Shown piece by piece: positions 1 to 6,668 of a stretch of 15,647 nt of DNA; position 1 is the stretch's first letter; each line of letters begins with the position of its first letter. Location: NCBI GenBank assembly GCA_034173665.1, contig JAXFDG010000198.1, positions 1-15,647 of the forward strand, in the 5' to 3' direction. The stretch comes from Arcanobacterium_A sp034173665 (GTDB taxonomy: Bacteria > Actinomycetota > Actinomycetes > Actinomycetales > Actinomycetaceae). The position numbers and the translations under genes were made by a program. The notes under the pieces were generated by a model. The model ran no database searches and was not told where the DNA came from. It worked only from the letters and a program-made list of their open reading frames with translations.

Positions 1-309
1 ACTTACCCAAAATTTAATTAACTCACGACCAGTTTGCTGTGGAGAAATTTTTACTTCACCCGGTAAGTAGCCAATGTTACGCCGTAGTTTTGCTCCGCCT
101 TCCTGCGGTGAAAGACCCCAAATTTTCAAGTCCCCCGAATCAGGTCGAATAAAATCAACAAGCATTCGCATAAAAGTGGTTTTTCCGGCACCGTTTGGGC
201 CGATTACCCCGAAAACTTCGCCAGGGAAAATCTCTAAAGAAAAATCATCCAGTGCCTTCTTCGCGCCGTAATACTTAGACACGGCACTAGCACTAATCAC
301 AGCTTCCAT
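1..309 (-). CDS. ABC transporter ATP-binding protein, N-terminal part (runs off the window)
   Basis: Starting at ATG 309-307, 103 codons read open to the left edge of the window. The product is the start of an ABC ATPase that would power an ABC-2 type export permease. A typical beta-strand start (AVSKYYGAKKALDDFSLEI) is followed by a Walker A motif GPNGAGKTT near residues 37-45. Next comes the segment RRNIGYLPGEVKI and then TGRELIKFW. The YLPGE sequence in the Q-loop region is common in ATPases paired with actinobacterial ABC-2 permeases. The signature motif, Walker B and H-loop lie outside the window. There is no good Shine-Dalgarno at normal distance, but a TATGAT box sits exactly 6 nt before the ATG, suggesting a leaderless transcript. 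The gene is separated from gatB by a terminator. The transported substrate cannot be told from this piece. Confidence 0.85.
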   Translation of the reverse strand, partial: MEAVISASAVSKYYGAKKALDDFSLEIFPGEVFGVIGPNGAGKTTFMRMLVDFIRPDSGDLKIWGLSPQEGGAKLRRNIGYLPGEVKISPQQTGRELIKFWVS

Positions 310-321
310 AGCTTAATCATA
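310..321 (-). promoter_or_regulatory. -10 box of a probable leaderless promoter for the ABC ATPase gene
   Basis: On the minus strand TATGAT (321-316) is followed by TAAGCT and then directly by the ATG at 309. A start point 6-7 nt downstream of the -10 box would fall on the start codon. No convincing -35 box is seen. The same arrangement occurs before gatC and before the phospholipase gene. Confidence 0.5.
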
Positions 322-354
322 TTCCTGTTAGAGAGGGTTTACCGCAAACCAGGA

Positions 355-402
355 AACAAAAATCAGGTGGATAGCTTGCTCATAACAAACCATCCACCTG
401 AT
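355..402 (-). terminator. Intrinsic terminator after gatB
   Basis: An 11-bp perfect inverted repeat (ATCAGGTGGAT at 362-372 with its complement at 392-402) has a 19-nt loop. In the minus direction it is followed by TTTTTGTTT (362-355). It lies 33 nt after the gatB stop codon, where an operon-end terminator is expected, and isolates the amidotransferase operon from the ABC ATPase gene. Confidence 0.8.
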
Positions 403-434
403 AATCGCCATTTCATTGCAGGCACATCGCGAAA

Positions 435-1925
435 CTACTGAGCTCGTTCCATTACAAGTTCACGCACACGAGCTGCATCAGCTTTACCTTGTGTAGCTTT
501 CATGACCGCACCAACAATCGCTCCAGCAGCTTGCACCTTGCCGTCACGAATTTTCGCAACAACATCTGGCTGCTCAGCCAAAGCCGCATCAATAATCGCT
601 AAAAGTTCATCGTCATTTGACACAACTTCCAAACCACGAGCAGCCACAACTTCTGTTGGAGAACCTTCACCGGCAAGTACTCCCTCAAGAGCTTGACGTG
701 CAAGCTTATCTGTCAGTTTTCCAGAAGTAACTAGTTGATCAAGTTCGGCAACAATTTCTGGAGTCACTGGAACAGCATCAAGGTCTAGTTCCTGTTCTTT
801 TGCATAACGAGCCAACTCACCCATCCACCACTTGCGAGCACCCGCAGCAGAAGCTCCGGCAAGAACTGAAGCCTCAATTAAATCAAGGGCACCAGAATTA
901 ACCACGTCACGCATTTCAAGCTCAGAAATTCCCCACTCGCTAAGTAAGCGACGGCGCTTCGCAGCTGGAAGTTCAGGCAAAGACGCCCGAATCTCTTCAA
1001 CCCATTCACGCGAAGGCTGAAGTGGAACTAAATCTGGCTCAGGGAAATAACGATAGTCATCTGCATCAGATTTTGGTCGCCCCGGAGAAGTCGAAGCATC
1101 GCTTTCCTGCCAATGACGAGTTTCCTGCAACACTGATCCACCAGATTCAAGAACAGCGCCTTGACGCCGCATCTCAAATTCAACTGCTTTTTCAATTGCC
1201 CGGAACGAATTAACGTTCTTAGTTTCAGTTCGAGTGCCTAATGGCGCATCGGCCGAAGCCCGCAAAGAAACATTGATATCTGCACGCACATTTCCGCGCT
1301 CCATTCGTGCTTCAGAAACACCAATTGCTCGTGCAATATCCCGAATAGTTTGAACGTACTTTGCGGCAACTTCTGGAGCACGTGCACCGGCTCCAGCAAT
1401 TGGGCGGGTTACAATTTCAACCAGTGGCACTCCCGCCCGGTTGTAATCTACCAATGAATAATCTGCCCCATGAATTCGCCCTTCGCCGCCAACATGGGTA
1501 TTCTTCCCGGCATCTTCTTCAACGTGAGCACGTTCAATTTCTACCCGGAAAATTTCACCGTCAGAAAGTTCAACATCTAGATATCCATTAAAAGCAATTG
1601 GCTCATCCGATTGCGAGGTCTGAAAATTCTTACATAAATCTGGATAGAAATAATTCTTTCGAGCAAATCGGCAAGATTCAGCAATCTCGCAATTCAACGC
1701 GAGTCCTAGACGAATTGCATATTCAATCGCACGTTTGTTTACCACCGGCAAGGATCCAGGCATTCCTAGAGATACTGGAGTAACAAAAGTGTTTGGCTCT
1801 CCACCAAATTCATTTGGTGCCGCATCAAACATTTTAGTATTAGTTCAAAGTTCAACATGAACTTCAATACCAAGAACTGGATCGTACTTAGCAGCAACTT
1901 CATCAAATTCAAGAAGATCTGTCAT
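435..1925 (-). CDS. gatB: Aspartyl/glutamyl-tRNA amidotransferase subunit B, reading frame broken by an in-frame TGA at codon 27
   Basis: GatB binds mischarged Glu-tRNA(Gln) or Asp-tRNA(Asn), phosphorylates the side chain and receives ammonia from GatA. The frame from ATG 1925 gives 496 codons, normal for the family. Conserved segments are GIEVHVEL (residues 19-26), CRFARKNYFYPD, YNRAGVPLVEIVT, the GTRTETKNVNS motif and YRYFPEPDL, followed by the C-terminal YqeY-like tRNA-binding tail with VGAVMKAT. The start is supported by GAGGAGG (1937-1931) 5 nt upstream, overlapping the gatA stop. Codon 27 (1847-1845) is TGA where relatives carry a residue such as Gly, between VEL and TNTKMF. The next ATG in frame (1832) would lose the first core strand. 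Residues 98 (Cys) and 106 (Ser) replace near-invariant Pro and Tyr. This is either a nonsense mutation or a base-call error; the rest of the frame is intact. The stop is TAG. Confidence 0.9.
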
Positions 1926-1935
1926 TTGTGCCTCC

Positions 1936-3438
1936 TCAAAGCTTTTCTACTGGACACTGTGAAGCACTTGGGTCAGCCACAGTTTCAATCATTGCCGCGA
2001 ATTCATACATGCGACCATCTTCATGAGCTGGCGCAAGGATTTGCACACCAACAGGCAAACCTTCACTCAATCCGCCTGGTACGGAAATGCCTGGAACGCC
2101 AGCAAGATTCGCCGGAATAGTTGCAATATCATTGAGGTACATCGCCATCGGATCAGCGTCATTATCGCCAAACTTAAAAGCAACTGTTGGTGAGGTTGGT
2201 GAAAGAAGCACTTCACATTGTGCAAAAGCTGCAGCAAAATCACGCTGCACAAGTGTTCGCACCTTTTGTGCAGCACCGTAATATGCGTCGTAGAATCCAG
2301 AAGAAAGTGCGTGTGTGCCTAGAATAATGCGGCGCTTTACTTCGGCTCCGAAATTTGCACCTCGCGTTGCATTCATCATTGTTTCCGCAGTAACTGGGCC
2401 TTCTTCTGGAAGCACTCGGTTACCGTAACGAACACCGTCAAAACGTGCCAAGTTTGAAGAAACTTCAGCTGGCATAATTAGGTAGTACGCAGATAGCGCA
2501 TAGGCAAAACTTGGGCAAGAAACTTCAACAATTTCTGCTCCCCGCTCTTTCAACTGCGCTACCACTTCATTAAAGACGGCGAGCACTCCAGGCGCATAGC
2601 CCTCTCCCATCATTTCTTTTACAAGTCCGAATCGTTTTCCGGATAAGTCGCCTTTTTCTGCAGCAGTATTACCGGAGATAGCTAACGGAGCAAGCACTAC
2701 TTCAGAATCTGGAAGAGAAGTTGAGTCAAGTGGGTCATGGCCACCGATTAGATCTTGTAGTGCTGCCGCATCGGCAACCGTTCTTGTTACCGGTCCAATC
2801 TGGTCAAGTGATGAGGCCATTGCTACTAACCCGTATCGAGAAATCGCACCATAAGTTGGTTTCGCGCCCACAGTTCCAGTTACCGCACCTGGTTGCCGAA
2901 TCGAGCCTCCAGTGTCTGATCCCAATGCCCAAGGTACAAGGTAAGCAGCTACTGCTGCGGCTGATCCGCCACCGGAGCCACCTGGAATGCGCTCAATATC
3001 CCATGGATTGTAAGTTGCACCAAATGCTGAATGCTCAGTAGAAGAACCCATCGCGAATTCATCCATATTGGTGTGACCAATAATCGGCAACCGTGCTTCC
3101 TTAATTTTCACAACAACTGTTGCATCATAAGGAGCTCGCCATCCTTCAAGCATCTTCGAGCCACAGGTAGTTGGCGCTCCACGATGGCACATATTATCCT
3201 TCAAAGCCACCGGCACGCCTGCATATAATGGGAGTTCTTTCCCTGCCGCACGATCAGCATCTACAGCTGCTGCTTGCGCAAGCGCCCCCTCAGCATCAAC
3301 ATAAAGAAAAGCATTTAACTTTGGATTTAATGTTTCAATCTGTTCTAGGCAAGCTTGCGTCAATTCAACCGATGTGAGCTCACCTGCACGAAGTTTCTCT
3401 GCTAACTCGAGAGCGGATAACCGCAAGAATTCCTTCAT
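1936..3438 (-). CDS. gatA: Aspartyl/glutamyl-tRNA amidotransferase subunit A (glutaminase)
   Basis: GatA hydrolyses glutamine and channels ammonia to GatB in the GatCAB complex. The 500-residue length is normal. The amidase-signature catalytic set is visible: Lys80 in VALKDN, the cis-Ser in GGSGGGSA (Ser155), and nucleophile Ser179 in GSDTGGSIRQP, followed by KPTYGAISRYGLVAMASSLDQIGP. The GGSGGGS form, rather than GGSSGGS, is what I recall as usual in actinobacterial GatA. ATG 3438 follows the gatC stop by 2 nt with an AGAGGA ribosome site, so the two are coupled. The gene ends in TGA, which overlaps the gatB ribosome binding site. That is good evidence that TGA is an ordinary stop in this organism. 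Confidence 0.97.
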   Translation of the reverse strand: MKEFLRLSALELAEKLRAGELTSVELTQACLEQIETLNPKLNAFLYVDAEGALAQAAAVDADRAAGKELPLYAGVPVALKDNMCHRGAPTTCGSKMLEGWRAPYDATVVVKIKEARLPIIGHTNMDEFAMGSSTEHSAFGATYNPWDIERIPGGSGGGSAAAVAAYLVPWALGSDTGGSIRQPGAVTGTVGAKPTYGAISRYGLVAMASSLDQIGPVTRTVADAAALQDLIGGHDPLDSTSLPDSEVVLAPLAISGNTAAEKGDLSGKRFGLVKEMMGEGYAPGVLAVFNEVVAQLKERGAEIVEVSCPSFAYALSAYYLIMPAEVSSNLARFDGVRYGNRVLPEEGPVTAETMMNATRGANFGAEVKRRIILGTHALSSGFYDAYYGAAQKVRTLVQRDFAAAFAQCEVLLSPTSPTVAFKFGDNDADPMAMYLNDIATIPANLAGVPGISVPGGLSEGLPVGVQILAPAHEDGRMYEFAAMIETVADPSASQCPVEKL

Positions 3439-3440
3439 CC

Positions 3441-3737
3441 TTATTCCTCTCCCAAAATCTGTGGAACTGAAAACTTTCCATCTTCATGTGCTGGTGCTAC
3501 CGCAAAAACTTCGTCACGGTCTACTCCTTCACCAACAACATCCTCACGCCAGACATTTGCGAGCGGAATTGGGTGCGAGGTTGCCGGGATATCCTCTGAA
3601 ACAATTTCAGAAACTTTCGCCACGGCGTCGGCAATAGCACCGAGTTCAAGAGCGAAACGCGCAATCTCTTCTTCTGTTAAGGCAATTCGAGCCAAACCGG
3701 CCAGACGTGCCACTTCTTCCTTTGTAAAACCTGCCAT
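3441..3737 (-). CDS. gatC: Aspartyl/glutamyl-tRNA amidotransferase subunit C
   Basis: GatC is the small subunit that wraps around and stabilises the GatA-GatB interface. The 98-residue length is typical. The N-terminal helices TKEEVARLAGLARIALTEEEIARFALELGAIADAV are the family signature. The conserved C-terminal pattern follows, ending REDVVGEGVDRDEVFAVAPAHEDGKFSVPQILGEE. It is the first gene of gatCAB, with its own promoter in the 70-bp gap shared with the divergent phospholipase gene. It has no Shine-Dalgarno at normal distance but a TAATAT box 6 nt before the ATG, so it is likely leaderless. It ends in TAA, 2 nt before gatA. Confidence 0.96.
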   Translation of the reverse strand: MAGFTKEEVARLAGLARIALTEEEIARFALELGAIADAVAKVSEIVSEDIPATSHPIPLANVWREDVVGEGVDRDEVFAVAPAHEDGKFSVPQILGEE

Positions 3738-3749
3738 GCCTCAATATTA
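3738..3749 (-). promoter_or_regulatory. -10 box of a probable leaderless gatC promoter
   Basis: On the minus strand TAATAT (3749-3744), then TGAGGC, then the gatC ATG. The 6-nt spacing places transcription start on the start codon. The -35 region is weak. Confidence 0.55.
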
Positions 3750-3793
3750 ATGGTCAGGGTCTGAAATATGCGAACTCTGTCCACTACCAACCA

Positions 3794-3807
3794 TGTAATA
3801 TAAAGCT
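3794..3807 (+). promoter_or_regulatory. Extended -10 box of a probable leaderless promoter for the phospholipase gene
   Basis: TGTAATAT, an extended -10 with TAATAT at 3796-3801, is followed by AAAGCT and the ATG at 3808. There is no Shine-Dalgarno. The box has the same sequence and spacing as the gatC box on the other strand of this 70-bp divergent region. Confidence 0.55.
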
Positions 3808-5070
3808 ATGAGTTTTTTCCTGAAGCCGAATACCAACACTTTACGACGTGCTGCCAAGATTGGCTTAGGAACTTTTATTGCAGCCCAAGCCACTGCAATC
3901 GCAACCATTATTGCAATTGATGAGCGCCGAAAACGACGCAATCCTCCCTCCGGACGCTTTCCTTTCACAAAACCAAGCGCAGTCTCGCTGAAAAATTCTG
4001 AATTCACCGTTTACACCTACGGCGAGCATCTCTACGAAGCTCAACTCGCTGCGATTGAATCTGCAAAAGAACGAATTTTCTGCGAAATTTTCATTTGGAA
4101 AGACGACGTCGTCGGATGGAAGTTCAAAGAAGCACTTATCCAAGCAGCGCAACGCGGCGTTGAAGTGTTCCTTATTATTGATACTTTTGGAAACTTAAAC
4201 CAAAATCCAAAGTTCCGCAGGTTCCCGGATATTCCAAATTTACATACCCTTTGTTTCCCGCTTTTCCGCCCTGGAATTTTCACTGGAAACCCCCGCCAAA
4301 AGGGCCGTGACCATCGAAAGATTCTCTGCGTCGATGGCAACATCGGCTTTGTTGGCGGATACAATATTGGGAAACTCTATGCACGTCACTGGCGCGATAC
4401 TCATCTGAGAATCGTTGGTCCAGAAGTTTGGGAACTCGATAATGCCTTTATCGATATGTGGAATATTTACCGCAATCGAAAACTGCATCCTGAACTACAA
4501 GATATTGGTGCGCGCCGTTGGAATCCCCGGGTGCGGGCAGTAATAAATAGTCCCGCATTCAATTCTTACCCGGTACGAGCAAAATATTTAGAAGCAATCG
4601 ATCGCGCATCTCAAAGAATTTGGATTACGATGGGATATTTTATCCCAGATGAAGGCCTCCGCCACGGCCTCGTACAAGCAGCTAAGCGGGGCGTTGATGT
4701 GCGAATTTTGGTTCCGAAATTCTCAAATCATATTATTGCAGATTGGGTAGCTCGCCCACACTTTGCAGAGTTATTAAATGCCGGAGTACGGATTTTCCGT
4801 TACCAAGAAGCGATGGTTCACGCAAAAACTATGACCGCAGACGGCGTCTGGTCGACTATTGGGACAACAAATATTGACCGACTTTCAATGGCCGGAAATT
4901 TCGAAATTAATCTTGAAATCTTCGACCAAGATTTAGCTCATCAAATGGAAGAGATTTTCCGGCTCGATTTAACTAACACTACCGAGCTAGATGCCAAACG
5001 ATGGGCGAAGCGTAGTTACGCAGCGCGTATCGGAGAGGCGCTATTGCGCCCTCTCGGTCCCCTTCTTTAA
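3808..5070 (+). CDS. Phospholipase D / cardiolipin synthase family protein (two HKD motifs)
   Basis: The 420-residue protein has an N-terminal hydrophobic segment (about residues 17-37, ending in a basic ERRKRR stretch), then two phospholipase D domains. HKD motif 1 is His169-x-Lys171-x4-Asp176 (DHRKILCVDGNIGFVGG). Motif 2 is His338-x-Lys340-x4-Asp345 (VHAKTMTADGVWSTIGTTN). The family includes bacterial cardiolipin synthases, which join phosphatidylglycerol or CDP-diacylglycerol head groups at the membrane. Membrane anchoring and paired HKD motifs favour such a role, but the substrate is not shown by the sequence. It is not related to the secreted sphingomyelinase D toxins also called PLD in Arcanobacterium and Corynebacterium. 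It is divergent from gatC and convergent with ligA. The natural end RPLGPLL with TAA lies 20 bp before the IS110 left end, so the gene is not damaged by the insertion. Confidence 0.88.
   Translation: MSFFLKPNTNTLRRAAKIGLGTFIAAQATAIATIIAIDERRKRRNPPSGRFPFTKPSAVSLKNSEFTVYTYGEHLYEAQLAAIESAKERIFCEIFIWKDDVVGWKFKEALIQAAQRGVEVFLIIDTFGNLNQNPKFRRFPDIPNLHTLCFPLFRPGIFTGNPRQKGRDHRKILCVDGNIGFVGGYNIGKLYARHWRDTHLRIVGPEVWELDNAFIDMWNIYRNRKLHPELQDIGARRWNPRVRAVINSPAFNSYPVRAKYLEAIDRASQRIWITMGYFIPDEGLRHGLVQAAKRGVDVRILVPKFSNHIIADWVARPHFAELLNAGVRIFRYQEAMVHAKTMTADGVWSTIGTTNIDRLSMAGNFEINLEIFDQDLAHQMEEIFRLDLTNTTELDAKRWAKRSYAARIGEALLRPLGPLL
5033..5069 (+). terminator. Possible terminator overlapping the end of the phospholipase gene
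   Basis: GAGAGGCGC (5033-5041) pairs with GCGCCCTCTC (5046-5055) around a TATT loop with one bulged C, followed by a pyrimidine-rich CCCCTTCTTT. The stem lies within the last codons, so its function is uncertain. Confidence 0.35.
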
Positions 5071-5077
5071 AGTTTAA

Positions 5078-5091
5078 TATTTGCCCGTCAC
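5078..5091 (+). other. Left insertion flank of the IS110 element (host half-target plus core)
   Basis: Host sequence TATTTGCCC (5078-5086) lies just outside the element. It agrees at 8 of 9 positions with TATCTGCCC (5141-5149) on the 5' side of the target-binding loop. The probable core dinucleotide is AC (5090-5091), shared with the right end. Agreement stops for the last few positions before the core, so this flank is an imperfect match. Confidence 0.45.
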
Positions 5092-5097
5092 CTTGTG

Positions 5098-5282
5098 AGT
5101 ATCCCCGATAATGGGGATAGTCGCTGGTCCCGGTATGGCTTATCTGCCCTGTAGTTTTCATGATCCGGGGGTGTTGCCACCGGGTGCTAGGACGTTCGAT
5201 GACAGCTGATAGGGACACGGCCGGAATCTATACATCCAGGTCTCTTTGTAACGTGGGTGCTCGCAACGAATGTCATGACGCC
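5098..5282 (+). ncRNA. Predicted IS110 bridge RNA
   Basis: The left end folds as expected for a bridge RNA. (1) A 5' hairpin: ATCCCC (5101-5106) with GGGGAT (5113-5118). (2) A target-binding loop closed by CCCGGT-at-GGC (5129-5139) pairing with GCC-ACCGGG (5176-5184). Its left guide region is about 5141-5152, and its right guide CCGGGGGTGT (5165-5174) is perfectly complementary to ACACCCCCGG at 6659-6668. (3) A donor-binding loop closed by ATGACA (5199-5204) with TGTCAT (5271-5276). Its left guide ATAGGGACAC (5209-5218) is identical to the right end at 6653-6662. The right donor guide is less clear: GGGTG (5255-5259) can pair with CACCT at 5089-5093 using one G:T wobble. The pairings are read from sequence; the role is known from IS621 and other IS110 elements. 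RNA ends are approximate. Confidence 0.75.
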
Positions 5283-5318
5283 AGCGACTGGAACAACGAC
5301 ATATTCATCTCGTTTTCT

Positions 5319-5323
5319 AGGAG
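5319..5323 (+). promoter_or_regulatory. Ribosome binding site of the IS110 recombinase
   Basis: AGGAG lies 6 nt before the ATG at 5330 and fixes this start. Host genes nearby mostly lack such a site, in keeping with a different origin. Confidence 0.7.
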
Positions 5324-5329
5324 CTCACC

Positions 5330-6541
5330 ATGTCGCAGGAACACTCCATCGACATATTCCTCGGCCTAGACGCAGGTAAGTCTGAACACCACGCCTGCGC
5401 TCTCGACCGCGACGGCAACAAGGTCTTCGACAAACCATTGCCTCAACTCGAGTCCGATCTAGCAAGCGTTTTCCATCAGCTTCAAGAGCATGACTTTGTT
5501 CTCGTGGTCGTCGATCAACCCAATACCATCGGTGCACTACCGATTGCTGTAGCCCGTGCCTGCGGATGCGAAGTCGGATACCTACCAGGCCTAGCCATGC
5601 GCAAAGCTGCAGATCTCTATCCGGGCCGTGCGAAAACAGACAAACGCGACGCCTTCATCATCGCCGACACCGCCCGAACAATGCCTCACACGCTGCGTGC
5701 CGTCGACCGAAACAACGAAGTTCTATCAGCATTGAAAATGCTCTCCGGCTTCGATGACGACATCGCCCGCGATTGCACCCGCACCGTCAACCGACTACGT
5801 AGCATCCTCACCCAGATCTACCCCAGCCTGGAACGAGTTTTTGCTGGCAGCACCCTAACTCGCACCCCAATCCTGGACATGCTGATCCACTACAAAGGGC
5901 CCCAGGGGCTGAAACGAGCCGGATACCAACGAGTGCTTAACTGGATGATCAAGCACACACGAAAAGACCCCACCCCACTGGTAGACGAGATTTTTGCAGC
6001 ACTGAAAGCGCAAACAGTTATTGTGCCTGGAAGCGATGCCGCCGAGCTCGTCATTCCCCAACTAGCTGCAAACATCAAGGCGTTAAAAGAGCAGCGCGAC
6101 ACCATTGCTGAACAGGTTGAGGGGATGCTTGATGATTTCCCTCTTTGTGAGGTCTTGATGAGCATGCCCAGAGTCGGCATCAAGACCGCAGCACAGATCC
6201 TCCTGGCGATCGGTGACGGCTCCGACTTCGATAGCGCCGGCCACCTGGCCGCTTACGCGGGCATCGCACCAGTGACACGACGATCAGGATCATCAATCAG
6301 AGGCGAATTCCCAGCACGATCAGGCAATAAGCGACTGAAAAACGCTTTGTTCTACTCCGCATTTGCCGCGATCCGCAGCCACGAACCGTCACGACAGTAC
6401 TACGAGCGTAAACGCGCTGAAGGTAAACGCCATAACGCGGCAGTTATCTGCCTGGCACGACGCCGAGGCAACGTCATCTACGCAATGCTGAAAAACAAAG
6501 AGTTCTTCCGAGAAATCCCACCACGCCCAGTCGCCGCATAA
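5330..6541 (+). CDS. IS110-family RNA-guided DEDD recombinase (transposase)
   Basis: The 403-residue protein has the two IS110 domains. The N-terminal RuvC-like DEDD domain shows Asp14 (GLDAGK), Asp62 (VVVDQPNT), Asp104 and Asp107 (KTDKRDAF). A helical middle part (about 125-270) follows. The C-terminal Transposase_20 domain begins at SMPRVGIKTAAQILLAIGD, with AYAGIAPVTRRSGSSIRG (about 308-325) holding the likely catalytic serine (Ser319 or a neighbour). These recombinases join donor and target DNA as a tetramer under guidance of the bridge RNA and leave no long target duplication. No stops or frameshifts are present and both ends look intact, so the element may be active. Ends in TAA. Confidence 0.95.
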   Translation: MSQEHSIDIFLGLDAGKSEHHACALDRDGNKVFDKPLPQLESDLASVFHQLQEHDFVLVVVDQPNTIGALPIAVARACGCEVGYLPGLAMRKAADLYPGRAKTDKRDAFIIADTARTMPHTLRAVDRNNEVLSALKMLSGFDDDIARDCTRTVNRLRSILTQIYPSLERVFAGSTLTRTPILDMLIHYKGPQGLKRAGYQRVLNWMIKHTRKDPTPLVDEIFAALKAQTVIVPGSDAAELVIPQLAANIKALKEQRDTIAEQVEGMLDDFPLCEVLMSMPRVGIKTAAQILLAIGDGSDFDSAGHLAAYAGIAPVTRRSGSSIRGEFPARSGNKRLKNALFYSAFAAIRSHEPSRQYYERKRAEGKRHNAAVICLARRRGNVIYAMLKNKEFFREIPPRPVAA

Positions 6542-6555
6542 TACCTAAAGACGAA

Positions 6556-6581
6556 AACCGACCAGCACACGCTGGCCGGTT
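6556..6581 (+). terminator. Hairpin after the IS110 recombinase gene
   Basis: CCAGC (6562-6566) pairs with GCTGG (6571-6575) around ACAC. It extends outward with AACCG and CGGTT after one mismatch. There is no T-run behind it, so it could be a weak terminator or an RNA-stability element inside the IS right end. Confidence 0.35.
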
Positions 6582-6652
6582 CCTAAGCACGCCTAAAAGC
6601 TCCCCCCCCCACATCTTTATTCGTCAGCGACAACCTAACACTTGACAAAAAC

Positions 6653-6668
6653 ATAGGGACACCCCCGG
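6653..6668 (+). other. Right IS end, core and right target half-site
   Basis: ATAGGGACAC (6653-6662) is the last part of the right end plus core and is repeated in the donor loop of the bridge RNA. ACACCCCCGG (6659-6668) is core plus right target and is the exact complement of the target-loop right guide. The overlap of the two matches places the 2-nt core within ACAC, most likely AC at 6661-6662. Confidence 0.7.

Larger units (their letters stand above)
5090..6662 (+). mobile_element. Complete IS110-family insertion sequence with left-end bridge RNA
   Basis: The element is about 1.57 kb, in the normal range for IS110. It contains a long non-coding left end, one DEDD recombinase gene and a short right end with TTGACA followed by ACATAGGGACAC. 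As usual for this family there are no terminal inverted repeats and no longer target duplication. The ends were set from the bridge-RNA guides: the donor guide equals the right end up to 6662, and the target guide is complementary to 6659-6668. A non-coding region 5' of the recombinase marks the IS110 subgroup rather than IS1111. The left flank is host 3' DNA after the phospholipase gene. The right flank is inside a corynebacterial acyltransferase gene, so the element sits exactly on the host/foreign boundary. Confidence 0.85.

Noticed and set aside
435..1832. ATG 1832 as the true gatB start
   Set aside because: It would drop GIEVHVEL, a conserved core strand, and it lacks a ribosome site. 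The ATG at 1925 has GAGGAGG 5 nt upstream, overlapping the gatA stop.
1845..1847. TGA read as glycine (as in SR1/Gracilibacteria code)
   Set aside because: gatA and ligA in the same genome end naturally at TGA, and the gene families are actinobacterial. Only this one internal TGA occurs in host genes of the window.
2966..2992. GatA cis-Ser motif reading GGSGGGS instead of GGSSGGS
   Set aside because: As I recall it, this is the usual form in actinobacterial GatA, so it is not a loss of catalysis.
3808..5070. PLD exotoxin of the Arcanobacterium/Corynebacterium type
   Set aside because: Those toxins are single-domain sphingomyelinases without HKD pairs. This protein has two HKD motifs and an N-terminal anchor.
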